NCBI GenBank assembly: GCA_020747065.1
Contig: JAGMVK010000009.1
Span: forward strand, 248,001 to 312,000
DNA length: 64,000 bases
Direction: 5' to 3'
Origin: Cadophora sp. MPI-SDFR-AT-0126
Lineage: Eukaryota > Ascomycota > Leotiomycetes > Helotiales > Ploettnerulaceae
Notes under the pieces: model-generated
Told to the model about the DNA's origin: nothing
Seen by the model: the letters and a program-made list of their open reading frames with translations, nothing else
The model's database searches: none
Shown here: piece after piece, positions 42,094 to 55,000 of the stretch
Layout of the letters: every line of letters starts with the position of its first letter
Position numbering within the stretch: position 1 is the first letter of the stretch
Made by a program: the position numbers and the translations under genes

Positions 42094-44041
42094 TCACTTC
42101 CCCTTCCACTCAGCCTTGATCATATCAGCCGCCCTCTCAGCCACAGCATACACGCTAGTAATAATATTTCCCCTTGGTAAAATAGGAAAAATACTAGCAT
42201 CTACCACCCTCAGTCCTCTCACACCATACACCCTCAACTGCGCATCAACAACTCCCCCAGCCTCCCTTGGGCCCATACCACACGTCCCTGCAGGATGATA
42301 ATTCGAGATGCTATGCTCCCTAACAACCTTCATCGCAGTCTCGAGATCCATCTCTTTACCGTCCTCAAACGCATACCGGGGAATTCTCCGTCCATCAGGT
42401 TTGAGGAATTGAGAGAGTGGCGCGGTTGTGGTTAGAGTGGAGAGAAATTGAACGTGTCGAGCGCAGAGCTCGATGTCCATTGGATGAGACAGGTATTTTG
42501 GGTCGATGAGCGGATTGTCTTTCGGCGAGGCAGACGCAATGTGTATGTTCCCACGTGAGAAAGGGTGGTTGAGAGCAGCCATGAAGGAAATGTAGTTGCC
42601 ATCCACATCGCCTCTGACCATCTCGGTGACTTTGGAGCCGGCGGAGATGTTGAACTGTATTGGTGTCATCATTTGCTGCATTGTGGATGCGGAGAGGAGA
42701 TCTGTCGTGATTGTTTCCATTTGGCGCTGACGTTCTGTGGTGCTTTCAGGCGAGACCGATCTGAGCAGAGATGGGATGTACTCCTTGCCGTTGGGTCCGA
42801 AGGTCTCGGGGACTCGGAACTGCGCCATGGGGACGAAATTGTTTCCTAGAGGTCCGGAGTGGTCCTTTTGATACATCGCCATCAAGGCGGGCATGGCGGA
42901 GGGGTCTCGCATCATGATTTCACCAGTCTTGACTCCATCTGCTGCCTCGAAGGAGACGGATACGATGAGGTGATCCTGGAGGTTCTCGCCGACATTTGGA
43001 TTATCGACGAAAGTATCAATTCCATGTTTCTGGAGAAGTTTGGAATCGCCTATTCCAGAGAGCTCCAAGATCTGAGGGGACTTCATCGTCCCAGCTGACA
43101 GAATGACTTCTTTGTTTGCGTTGACGATAATTTCTTTTCCAGTTATGGAGATGAGTTGCACACCCGTGGCAATAACCTCGTTATCCTTTCTTTCCAGGAC
43201 GATCTTGGAGACCAAGGCATCAGTCACCACTCTCAAATTCGTTCTCGAAGATACATCTGCAGCATAATACGCCGTCGTCGCAGAGCTACGAGTTCTCGTC
43301 TTCGGATCAATCGACGCAGGGTGTGCAAGCCCTCCAATATCCGTACCCTCATACCCCAAATCCCTCATGATCTTCCTCCAAGCCTCATACCAAGCTTTCT
43401 CAAGCTCGCCAGTCTCACTGAAAGATGTCTGGACCGGTCCCTCGCTAGACTCCAACGCATCATCGTGGTTTGAAATGCGGAGAATCTCGCTGGCGGCTTT
43501 GGCGGGTCCTGAATTGTGATGGGTGTGGAATTTGCGGAAGTATGGCAGCATAGTTTCCCAGTTCCAGCCGGGATTGCCGAGTTTTTCCCAGGCATCAAAG
43601 GCGGGCTTGGAGGTGTAGACCATTTGCATTTGGAAGATGGAACTGCTGCCTCCGAGGACCTTTCCTCGTTGTTGGGGGAGGACTCGATTATTGAGACCTG
43701 CCTGTGCATGTTGTCAGCTTTGCGTTCTATATCATTGACGGTGAAGATGGATAGTTCTGATTCACCTGGGGCACTGTTTGCAGACACCAATCATAGTTGG
43801 GATTATCGTACATGCCAAATGCGAGACCGGGAGTCATGATCAAGGGATCATCTTGTCGGTTTGATCCGGCTTCGAGGACGAGGACTTGCACGGATGAATT
43901 TTCTGTTAATCTTGCAGCGAGCACTAGACCTGCTGTACCACCTCCGATGATAATGAAGTCATACTGCTGTGCAAGGTTATCTGTTGATGAAGTGTCTACC
44001 GGCTGAAGAGGCATTGCTTCAAGCGAGGGTACTGGGTCCAT
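42094..44041 (-). CDS. GMC family FAD-dependent oxidoreductase
   Basis: Glucose-methanol-choline oxidoreductase, 627 aa, two exons (44041-43766, 43701-42094; 64-nt intron). The join gives [24 protein letters not shown], the conserved start of the flavin pocket. FAD dinucleotide motif [15 protein letters not shown] at 31-45; [10 protein letters not shown]; catalytic His561 ([10 protein letters not shown]) and Asn604 ([20 protein letters not shown]), the usual His/Asn pair. No signal peptide: the N-terminus ([14 protein letters not shown]...) is polar, so it is probably cytosolic, unlike typical LPMO-partner AA3_2 enzymes, which are secreted. Substrate may be an aryl or aliphatic alcohol, choline or a sugar; not decidable here. 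A TATA-like TATAAAT (44126-44120) lies about 80 bp upstream. Confidence 0.92.
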
Positions 44042-44798
44042 ATTTGTGTTTTTGAAGTTCGACAAAGTTTAATGAAGAAGATTTGAAGAAGGAAGATAAG
44101 CAGTGGGTTGGTCTCATGCATTTATACTGTAATTGGAATCATCCTCTTGGGATACAATGCTCATCTAGAAGAAGTCCAACAATACACGCTTGACAGGATG
44201 TGATTGGCCCCGAGCCCGATTTGCAGGGATCGCTTGTGACCCAGCCCAGCATCTGATTTCTGACCCGAATCCGAAATTCACGTGTCCGCACAGAGAATAA
44301 GCACCACTGCCCGCCGCACTTCAATAGCTGGAAGCACGTATATTGCAGCCTCATCGGTATGGGTACTTATACGAAGAATTCTCAGAGCGGACTAATGACC
44401 GAGAATCCCGCTCGGGGGGAGAGAAGCTTGGTTCTTTGATGAGGATGTCGAACTTATCGTCCTGTATGGCTGATCAGCTCGCATCAGGCTTCGCAGTCTT
44501 CGCTTGATTGGTTGGAGGGTTGAAGTTATGCAGTGGAACGTGGATAGGCAGCATCTGCACAGCCTCAAGATCTGTCTCAAATGCACTTCTATCGCCCACG
44601 ATGATCATGCCTTTCAATCTCGTCTTTAAACATCATCACAATCACTCCCTGGTCAACCTCAAGACAAGTGTAAGATCGCAAAACTCGTGAAGCTGTGGAG
44701 GAGAGTCTTAGTGTATCAAGTACTTGGCTAGAAACACTAGTAAAGAGTTCCCAGAAGAAGGTCAGCACCGAGCCTCGTCGTTTGAAAGGCTCAACTAG
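44042..44798. promoter_or_regulatory. Divergent intergenic region of the GMC gene and the 895-aa gene
   Basis: About 0.76 kb between two start codons on opposite strands. Contains the TATA-like box for the GMC gene at 44120-44126. No other gene supported. Confidence 0.4.
44120..44126 (-). promoter_or_regulatory. TATA-like box of the GMC oxidoreductase
   Basis: Minus-strand TATAAAT about 80 bp before the GMC start at 44041. Confidence 0.4.
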
Positions 44799-47589
44799 AT
44801 GTACTCTAATGGTGATAGACATTGCCGTTACTTAATCATGAACGACTTCAGTATCCACCCTGCTAAGTTCAGACAAGAGATCATTGCTTCGATGAAACCA
44901 TTGTCGGACGACATGGAGAGCGAAGTCGCCTCCTCGGAAGACGATGAAGTGTTGAACGAACCCCGCATTCGACAAGTGCGACCAGCAAAGGGCGTTCTCA
45001 AACAACCGACCGAGAAATTTCCTGAAGACGCGACCCCAGTCAGGGAGGGTGTTTTCCCGCGCAGACATGGAATCAGAGACGGTAATGTGCCGCCAGATGC
45101 AAGGTGGACAAAGATATCGAGGCAACTGGTGGATCCGGAAGCGTTGGAGATAGGCAAAGAACGGTTCGAGGTTCGAGATGACTTCGTTATTGTGCTAAGA
45201 GTCCTGACTCGGGATGAAGTTCATGACTATGCAGAAGTGACAAAAAAGATCAGAGGTACGTTAAGCCGAAAATAGGTGGGAGAGTATCGCTGATTCTGAG
45301 CAGTAGCGAGGGAGGAAGGCCCCAGCGACATTGAGAACCCGACGAAGATGCTAAACTTCGAGCAAGTGTCGCGAAACCATCTTGGAACATCTAACGAATG
45401 GATATCGAGGTCTTTTGGGTCAAGATTAGATACAGCCCGAGTATCCTATGAAAATGATGACGCAGACAGTATTGACAGTGGATCATCAATCGCCTCATTT
45501 GCCGACAGCATTTTCTCCTTTGTCAGTGGGTCTTCGATGTCTTCGATTGCTGGGCCTCAAAGTGCCGTTGACCGGCTTGTCGCATTGATCTTGAGCGATA
45601 CTGATGTCAAGTACCTCTGTACAGAGGCTCTTGGAATCTTCGAAAGAGAGCGTTTTGAGCGGAACCTTCGAAGGCTGTTGAAAGAATTTGCTGTCGGCCT
45701 GAGGAAAGAAGCCGAAACAGTGGACGAAAGGCATGCAGCGAACTTCGTCCGTATTAGGGCTAGAAACTCTGCATACATGATCTGCAGTAATCTTGACGGC
45801 AAGAAGAAAATTCCAAAGGTTGTTGATATCGACTTCGAGAATATCTCTGAAGAGAGCGATGTGGATGGGTCGGATGAAGAGGTGGACGACTTACAGCACT
45901 TGGAAGCATTCGTCAGAGGATCCAATGCATTGAATGTATTACGGGATAATTTGAAATACTTCGTTCAGTCACACGGAATTGCCAAAGCGAATGCAGCGCA
46001 GCTACAAATTCCCGCGAGAAGCAACGCACGTGAGGGGCAAGCATCTCGGTCTTCCCCTCAATCGCCTGGTCCTCCGGACAAGCAGATCAGACGGAGTGAG
46101 TCAACAGGCGAAAATACAATCGAAGAACAGATGGTTCTGGAAGGGCCACTGCTTGAGCCAGCATCTGAACTATTGTCGATGTCTTCCATAGACTCGCCGT
46201 ACGACGGGTATGGGTATGTCAATCCCAGGGAAGTGGTACGCGACCTACATGAGGCTGCGGCTACGAGATCAGTCAGAAGACATTCAATTGACTCTGGCAT
46301 GACGACCAATCTTTGGGAACAGAAGAAAAAGGCGAAGGATGATTTTTCAATCAGTTATTCTCAAGTTCCGAAAGTGGCGCAGACAATGGTCTCCAGCTCA
46401 AACACTGTAACCAATGTATCAACAGAAGATGGGGTCATGGCAGAGAGCAACGCCTTTAAAGCCCCAGCACCAGAGCAATATGGTGCTTTCCGGACATTGA
46501 AAGTTGTCCCGATTGTTGTCGATATGATTTGTGCTGTCATGAAAATGAAGGAACCTAAAGTGAGGACAGGCTGGACTAGGATTCAGTATAAATGCGTATG
46601 AATATCTATATCGATGTCGAATAATGTGCCTGTAGCTCACTATTTCCCAGAAGTGCGGTCATACGATGATAGAAGATGTGAGGGAACTCCAATCTGGTGC
46701 AGCAGACAGACTCAGAGAGTCGTTCAGCGGAAGTTTACTGAAGAAAGCTGACTCTACATCAAACTCAACGTCAAAGGCTGGGAGATTTGGGCAAGTTTTG
46801 TCGGCTTTGCTACAGATTTCTAGGAAGTTGATTGGTACGAATGAGGATATCAGCGGCGATCCACAGCTTCCCGTCCATGAGATGAGGTCAGTGGGCGTTG
46901 CGACAGGAGGTGATAATTCTCACCCCAGCCCGGCTCCAGCTACCCCGATCGACCTCCTATACCTCTTAATATGCTACAACAAAAGCAGATACGAAGAGCG
47001 ATTATTGCAATTGGATCTTACGGACCTTGACGGTACGGGTGACAAAGCACTGTTCGAAAACCTGCGCCAAAATTATCACAACCTGAAGAAATGGCCCGAT
47101 CGGTTTCTGTCCCTGCGCTCTCTTCAGTCCATTCAATTCGTCCAATTTGAGCTGTACAAGTCAGAGTTGGTAGATATCAGGAAGCGAAATCATCTTCCAC
47201 CACCCGAAGATGTAGAATATCGATATATGCCTGCACCTCCAGAAACTATCCCTCCCGTGGGTAACAACTATCTCATGCATGTCTTTCAGAACCCGGAATG
47301 TGCGGACGAAGAGCCGCTATGCCTATCCAGGTTTCCCAAGAAACTGAAAGAGAGACTCGCATGTCAAAGAGGGATCAAGCTTGGCTGGGGCTTACAGTTT
47401 GTTGAAGGTTGGGATGGAAAGAAGCTGTGGCTGACTGGGTTTGTGTTTTTCGGTCTGAGTAGCTTGACAATAGGTATTCTCTGGGCTGTTCTGAAGCATA
47501 GCATCCAGGATGCTTTTGCTGTTGCGGGATATATGGTTGCACTCGGGACCATGAGTATTGGGACTATACAGGCTTTTTTGGTGATGTGA
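44799..47589 (+). CDS. Conserved fungal protein with two C-terminal membrane segments, 895 aa
   Basis: Three exons (44799-45255, 45304-46595, 46651-47589) give 895 aa. A second in-frame ATG at 44838 is an alternative start. The N-terminal region has the block RWTKISRQLVDPEALEIGKERFEVRDDFVIVLRVLTRDEV, split here over about 44.9-45.2 kb, which I know from unannotated ascomycete proteins. A Ser/Asp-rich linker, a helical region (ERERFERNLRRLLKEFAVGLRKE), a long disordered centre, and a conserved CGHTMIEDVRELQSGAADRLRES follow the second intron. Two membrane helices at about 842-864 and 871-894 end the protein, so it is probably a tail-anchored or hairpin membrane protein with its bulk in the cytosol. 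Function unknown. Confidence 0.8.
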
Positions 47590-50500
47590 AATCAAGATCT
47601 TGGTGGTCTCTTTAGGTTTGGGCTCCAGGACATGGCTTGTAAGATCCTAGCGTGCTTTGGTCGCTTCGAATATTTGTTAGCATACACAATAAAACTTCCT
47701 AGATTGTCAATTCTGGAGTGAGGACATGTAATGAGGTGAATATCTTATTCTTGATCGCATGATGGGGAGGCTCGAAAGCAAGCAGCTATTGATCATATCC
47801 TTGAAATGGGCCTGAATGGTAGTATATAAGGAATGCCATGACTTGCGGCTTGAAGTCCTTAGAGTCTAAGTTTGAGCGGATAAGAGTGGTTACTTCGCGT
47901 GGCATTGAGTGTGGTGACTACCCCTCTACTCAAGTATGAAGAAGCGAGAGTGATTGATACGATAATTATTCTAATTCTGTCATGAGACAGTACATATTCC
48001 ACGAAACTTGAAACTTTCTTGGCTCGTACTGGCTTGTTGTCAAAACTCCGCTAATTGTCGTTAGCTGTAAAGCTATCAATCATGTTGCTATGTCTTTGCC
48101 AGCATGTGCTGATATTTCCAGCGTGAATATACGGATAATTACAGCCATATCGAGATCAGTTAATTCACACACCAAATACACTGGAAGTCTGCCAGAGCTC
48201 TAACGTGGACAAATGATGTCAAAAACCCACAGACGACAGTCTGAACCTGATATCTTGCCAACGCTTGATGGTGATGAGGCGAGGCACGACGAGGACTATG
48301 TTTTATAGCTAGCTTTATGTCAAGACTTGATTACTCCAGAGCTTATGGAGGGACCATGAAGTAGTGTTTAGATTGAAAGTCTCATTAGATTGTGAAAATT
48401 CCGATTTCAAAGGTGAAGGCTAGTCTGAGGGGGATATTACAAGTGAGCGGATTTGATAAATGGTCAAGTAAGTCCATATGAATATAACGTGAATTGGGGA
48501 AGCTGGAAGAATTGAAGTTTAAATAAACATTTTCACAGCAAGTGCTAAGTAATGAGGTAATCAAGCTAGACATCGAGAAACATATAAAGCATGTCGGGAA
48601 CCTGAATTGGAGAAGTCAACACAGAAACCAATTTCTGGGCATTTCATTACCACTTGCCGTGGAGACTTTTTTTCTTCTACCATCGACTATGAGAGATCTG
48701 GCCTGCCCTCCCTTATTTTGTATTTTTGAGCGCGACCGTTTTCCGCTACGACCGTTTCCTCCATCTCTTTACCAGATTTCTGCAATCAATGGAAGAGCAA
48801 GTCTGAATTGATGAGGCCCTTGTGAATGACAGTGGAGGGCTTTTTGGCAGAACCCGTTTTCCGGGAAGCAAAATTCTCAACAATGACAAGGTACCATGAG
48901 CCGTAGAGCAAAGCGACATGTTTGATAGTTATAGTGATATTATATCCATTGGTCAAAGTCAAGTTGATATACGATGTGAGTGATTCAGTGATAAGCCGGG
49001 GCACTCGGTTGGTATGTCTGCTCAGAATCGTCTGGACTTCGGCAAAATAGAAGGTATGAAAGCATCTCATGCTGAATTTATATACGGAGACTTGAGTATG
49101 GTATGTCACACTGAAGCAGCACATTGGCAGCAGCTAATTACAACATGCTGTATGCAGAACCTTCTTAATCTTAATGGAGCTTAAGTCTTGGTAGAATGGT
49201 AGATGGTGAATCGGCAGGACTTTGCCACATTTGGAATCATTCGGTGACAGGACTTGGAAGGTGAAAGCATGAAGGTACTTGGTGTGTCCTGGGACATGAA
49301 CGAATATAAAAAGAGAAGAACCAGTTTTCCAGCCTTCTTCTAACAGGAGGTGTTTCGTACCAAGGCCCAGTGGCTAGTTCTGGGATGGGAGGGAAGCGGG
49401 TATATTGCGCAATTTCAAGTCACTATTCGTGATATGCGTGAATTTGTACAGCACTGGAGACAGCATTGTAGGTTTGTATGAGGGATTGCGAAATCTTGGA
49501 TATTACAAAGAAGGCATTCGCAATGGCAAGTATGATTGCTGTTGTCAAAAGTTGGAGTTATGTCAATTGAGCATCTTTTGATGTTGAGATTCTTGTGATT
49601 CGAAGCGAAATATTGAACTCGATAGGGCAAGAGCCTCGGATCGAAGAATGTCGAGACGGCTTCCTCAGGCATGGCATATGGATTCGCTCAAGGAGGCCCG
49701 AAGAGGGCCAGGAATGTTGAGCATTTGGTTCAATTGTTGACCTGCATGCTTCTGATGGGGTACAAATGCTCTCTTTTAAATATCGCGAGGTCCGAAAGCT
49801 AGCCAAGGGGATGAGACCGGAGTGAATGTAAACCCGAGGGAGGTATTGCCGTTGAGATTTGCGGAGAACTGTAGCTTGAATTTGTCCAAATCAATATTTA
49901 TGTTGAAGGTGATGATGAGACTGCTAAGTGGCTGACTGAAGTTGTCCCCAGAATAGACTTAGAGAGACCCGTGATATGAAATTGTGGATTTAGAATTTTA
50001 TGAGAATGAAAATAAGTCAAGGACAAGCGAGGAGGAGTAGAGACGACAAGGATGAGAGAGAAGTTTTTCGTCGGCGCTGCATCCTTCTCATTTCCCGCAG
50101 TCTGAGCCGTGTAATTGCTCGTGATGATAAACCTAAAACCTTTCGAACCGGATGAAGTCTGTTTGTGCTGCAGTCGATTCAAATGCTGACTAGACAGCTC
50201 GACAGCGAGGGAAAAAATCAATGGTAACGGACAATCATTTGACAATGAAAGATAAGGAGAAGATCGATTAGAGACCATGAAACGCTCGCATAAATATTTC
50301 TTTTGTCATCTTATTTGGAAGTTTAGTGCAATTGTGAGATTCTGCTGGTGGCAGAGGCAAACGAAAAAAAGAAAGAGAACCAGAAGTCTGAACCTTTCTT
50401 CTGCTTGACATTATGTATGGATCGTTCCAATCATCGATTGAAAGTATATTAATGTTTTTTTTAAAAGAAGAAATGAAGAAAAGCTGCTGAAAGGTGAATT

Positions 50501-52065
50501 GGCTTGAGGCTTCATAAGAGGAACTGCAAGAGTTACTTCCGTTTGCTGAAGACTAAATTCACGAAGCTTCCGGATGATGTTGTTTACGTTCGCATCTCGG
50601 AGAAAAGATATTCAATTCTCCGCAGTGCACCCGATTGCCAAGTCGTTTCTTGGCACGCCAATTTTACCAGCAATTCCACTTGTTCTCATCAGGCAATACA
50701 TACTCCGTGATATTGCATGAATCAGCCAGCACGGACTGTAAACAATGCCAATGAAATGAAATAAAGAATAATTCATAGACATATCACGGCAGAACTATGG
50801 GAAGAGAAGGTGCGGAGATTTTTTTGGTTTATTTATTGACGAGATTGGAAAAGGGGGCTCTTTGACCATCATCTTTAGCTACAGCGCGCTACAGAGGCCA
50901 GTCCGGCTGCTGCAGTATTTGGTCTAGTGGACGCGCCAGAAGCATCAGCGTGCGGATAGGGGCAGATCAGGGACTGCAGAGGTGTGCTATGCGTGCTACT
51001 GTAGGCCTGTATTGCGATGCGCTGTGCTGGTCAGGGGTAAATTTCCCGTTTCCGAGAAGAATCGAATAGGGGGACCGGCAGTGCTGGAATATTGCATCGT
51101 GGCATGCAATCGTGCTGAGGTTGGATGTAGGAATGAGGGAGAGAATGTGCAACTAGAAAGTTAAACGATCGGGATTTTGGCCATAATGAATGCATCGAAG
51201 TGAGGGAGCTTCGAGGTTACATTGCTATCTTCATGCTCCTGTATCCTTGGTCTGGACTGGATGATAGACGAAGCAAGGGAATAAAAGAGAGACGAACAGG
51301 TTCAAAGCCAGGACAGGGCAAGGTGGTGCGACAATAGAACTCCTACTATTGCCAGTATCGTGATTGAATGGCTATCTTTTCCACTCTTTATCTCTTGACC
51401 TACCCCGTAAACAAGCTGCAACACGTCCATCATCATAACATTCAGGCATTATGTATTGACACTGTCCAGTATCTCTTTGGCGGGCTCCCATTCGCTCGAG
51501 GGCAGTCCATCTCGCTTCGCCCCTTGCCCTGAGCACTAACTCTCCACTCCACTGCATCAAGGGTAGCCTACCATACCCCTGTGTGCTGTTTAGTTTCTAC
51601 GGATACGGCCTGGCAGCAAGAAGCGGTACAGTACAGTCTACTCGAAGTACCACAGCGTTCAATTTCACGACCGGCGGCCGACTGCAGGAACTACGAATAT
51701 TCTATACTTCTACGCCACGCCAGACGCACTGACTTGCAGCAGTATTCTTGACACATTGACAGCTGCATCTGTTCTCAGTACCGTCTGCGACCGAGCAAGC
51801 TCAGCTGCAGCGACCGTCACGACCTCGACCGCTCACCAGACACCCTCGAAGCAAAACCTGGGGGGACCGCTCTTCCTCACAACGTCTACCCTGTAGGAGA
51901 ACCCTTCCGACCTGCTCTTGAAATGAAATAGCCCAGCGAACACCTCGGCCCTTGGACGGACTGAGCTTCGATCAGAACAGACCAGCGAACGGGAAAACGG
52001 GAGGACCCTGATCAGATTGCTTGTACTCAATTGCTGGTGCTGGCGGGCGACTAGAGACCTCTCCA
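47590..52065. other. 4.5-kb region without a convincing gene
   Basis: Only short ORFs (up to about 126 codons, for example 48786-49124 and 49898-50278 minus) with no recognisable features or splice partners. Much of it is A/T-rich. The final 300-400 bp next to the kinase (pyrimidine- and CTCGA-rich, 51650-52060) looks like promoter and 5' UTR. This is by far the longest gene-free stretch in the window. See findings. Confidence 0.5.
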
Positions 52066-55000
52066 ATGCTTCGAGAAAAGAAGGCTCCCTCAGGTCCAAG
52101 GCCGGACTACTCACCCTCCAAGGCGTACGCCAATCTCACTGTCGAGAACCAGCTCCTGGGCCCTGCTGACTTCTATCCCTCTGGCAGACAAGAAAATTAC
52201 GACCCAGGCGCAAGAGCGCGTACCGGATCTGTGCGAGAACCAACCCTCCATGCCTCGACTCGAAATAACCATTCCCTCTTTTCCTTTGGCGGGCATACCG
52301 GTGCAGACGAGAATCTAGGGGGATCCTACGAATTCCTACCTTCTCCTAGCTTTGACGACCTCCAGAGCAGTATCGCAACCGCGTCTAATGATTTTAATTT
52401 CGAACGGCCCAGTGTGTTAGAGAGTAGCGTGATAGGGGGGAAACGACCAAACGAAGCAATGAATACAACTACTGCGGCAGACGTGAGAGGGAATAATGGG
52501 GCAGGTCGTGTTCCTTCAACTGGACCAAGGCCAGCGAGGGCAGGTTCAATATTACGGCGGCAGAGTACATCGACCAGACAGAGCAGCGTATCCTCCACTG
52601 CATCTGGAGCAACTGGAAGTATGGATCCCCCCAATGCTCCTCTTGCTATGAGGACCCGGCGGCAAAGTCAATATCCCCCAATATCTGGTAGTGCCGCAGC
52701 GAATGCTGCCAAAGCACCCAGAAAATCCATAGGACCAGGAGTTACAGCTTCGGATTCAGATTATACACGGGCAGCACAAAGAAGACGGCCGAGTCTAGCA
52801 TCGAGCGTTTCTTCACAGGGTCTCTCTGATACAGGAGGAGTGTCTACGCGTGTCAATATTGGAGGAGCGCCAACATATACCGATGGGGCTCGAGGCCTTA
52901 CTGCGTCAAGAGCAGCAAAGACCAAATCACTTCAGCCGCCTTCAAGGCAAGGACAGACGCATTTGGCAGCCAAGACGGGCACCCCAGATCATACCAGGTC
53001 ATCATCTTTTGCTGGCAGATCCCCTGGACGAGTCAATGGAAGAGGCACTACCACGCCATCATCCTCGACGAAGCGGATGTCTGTTATGCCTGGGATGCCA
53101 ACTTCTTCGTCTCATGCCACTGGACTTGGTGCAAGAACAGTCAGTCCTACAGACGCACGAAGAGCGAAGCGATTATCAGTTCTCCAAGGCCCACCGCCTA
53201 TGCCAAACACCCCACCAACTCCTCAACCAGAAACATCGGTAATCCGAACATCGTCGAGGTCCCCTTCCATGCTTCCGAGAAAAGTGTCGACTCCGTCTTC
53301 TTCCAGAACTACACCGGACCTCAACCGTAAGTCCTACAGTTCTGGTCTTTCGAATGCGTCAAATGCAAGCTATAACACTTCTCGTACTTCGACAGGCTCT
53401 TTGCAACCTCGAATGCAGCTTCCTCCATCCTCGTCTAGATTACCGACACCGAAGCCGAGAAATGTGCATAGTTCAACTGGGAACAATGAGGAGGAGGAAG
53501 TGCCGCCTGTACCAGCGATACCCAAAGCATATGAATCGCCGAAAGATTCTCCAGCAGATCCCCCATTCTTCAAGCGAAAGTCAAGTATGCCTTTTGATGC
53601 CAGCAGTATTAATAGCACATCGACGAATAGCTTGTCTGGAAGGGGTTCGATTCGAGATCCGCCTAAGAATGATCGAGAACCGAAGGTTAGGAAATATGGC
53701 CCTACGGCAACGTCAGATGACCAGCACAACAATGCTACACCGGTCAAGAAGAAGAACCTGCAACCTCTACGACTTCCACCTTTGAATCTGCTGCCATTGA
53801 GTACTCCTACAGCGGCGAAGATTGCAGCCCTCCAAGACAAGGATACCTCGTACTCAGATGGGCAGACAACGCCGCCTCCTCGTCGTGTAAACGCGAAAAC
53901 TCCAAGTACACCAATGACTGCTTCGAAGGCCTCATTCTTTTCTAGGAAGCGAACAGACTCCAAGGCTGAAGATACACTCTCTCATATGAGAAGCAGCAGT
54001 TCAATACACTTCTTGCGATCCGAATCTTCATCTCAACTTGGTGGCAGTGGCCCCGAGTCTACTAAACCCATTCCTATAAATTCTCGGCAAACGCGGCAAG
54101 CTGTATCGCCGTATATTTCATCTTCTCTGCCCAAGAATGGCGGAGATCACTCATTCATGCCAAGATCTAAGACCAGCGGTGATGTTTCCGCTACAGATAC
54201 GTCAACCACGGAGCCTCAAAGGCCTGCTAGATTGACAGGACCACGTGCTCAAAAGTTGGCAAAGCCAGTAAAGAATGAAACCCCTACTAGAGCATCCAGT
54301 CCAGAGGAGCCTTCAACTCCATCATCTGGTACCTCCCTCCGTCGGAAGCTAAGTCTTGGTTGGAAGAGGAGCACTTCGAAGAGTAACATCAACGCATCAC
54401 ATGCAGCTAGCGAGCGAGAGTCCGAATATCCTCCACAACCGCCAAAACATGACAACATGCCTCCACCACGTCTTCCTGCATCAGCTACCATCAACACTTC
54501 GAACAACCAAAGCGTGCCAAGCCCTAGCCCTAGCGTCAAGTCCACGACGTATCTTGATTCCAAACGTCGGAAGAGTTCAATCTCAAGCATGACCATCTTC
54601 AACGGCCACGATAGAACCCGCAGCGATTCTTGGGGTCTCAACGGCAGCCCCAAGAAAGAGCACCCAACACAAAGCGACAGACCTCTCCCATCTTCACGAT
54701 CGACGTCTTCTGTCATGCACAAGATGCTGAACTCCAAGAGCTCAAGCAGTACTATCAGATCGACAGATCGCTGGACCGCCGATCTCGACAAAGACGACAT
54801 GATTGCAGAATCCGAGGTCAAGAAGCTTGCCACCAGACGCAAAGACACCGAACAAGCAGCTGCCATCCTCGACGCCCTTCGTCAACGCGCCGTCCCTCAA
54901 GAACGCATCTCACCTCAATCGGCCTTGCAGTCCCTAAATCTCAACATCTTTGAACGAGGAGAGATTGTGGATTACAAAGACGTCTATTTTGCTGGAACAC

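Noticed and set aside
32099..44041. Secondary-metabolite gene cluster
   Set aside because: A transporter, a dioxygenase and a GMC oxidoreductase are present, but there is no PKS, NRPS, terpene synthase or pathway regulator; the genes fit primary metabolism and wall degradation better.
54249..54866. 205-codon antisense ORF inside the kinase gene
   Set aside because: Mirror of the Ser/Arg-rich disordered region; no independent evidence.
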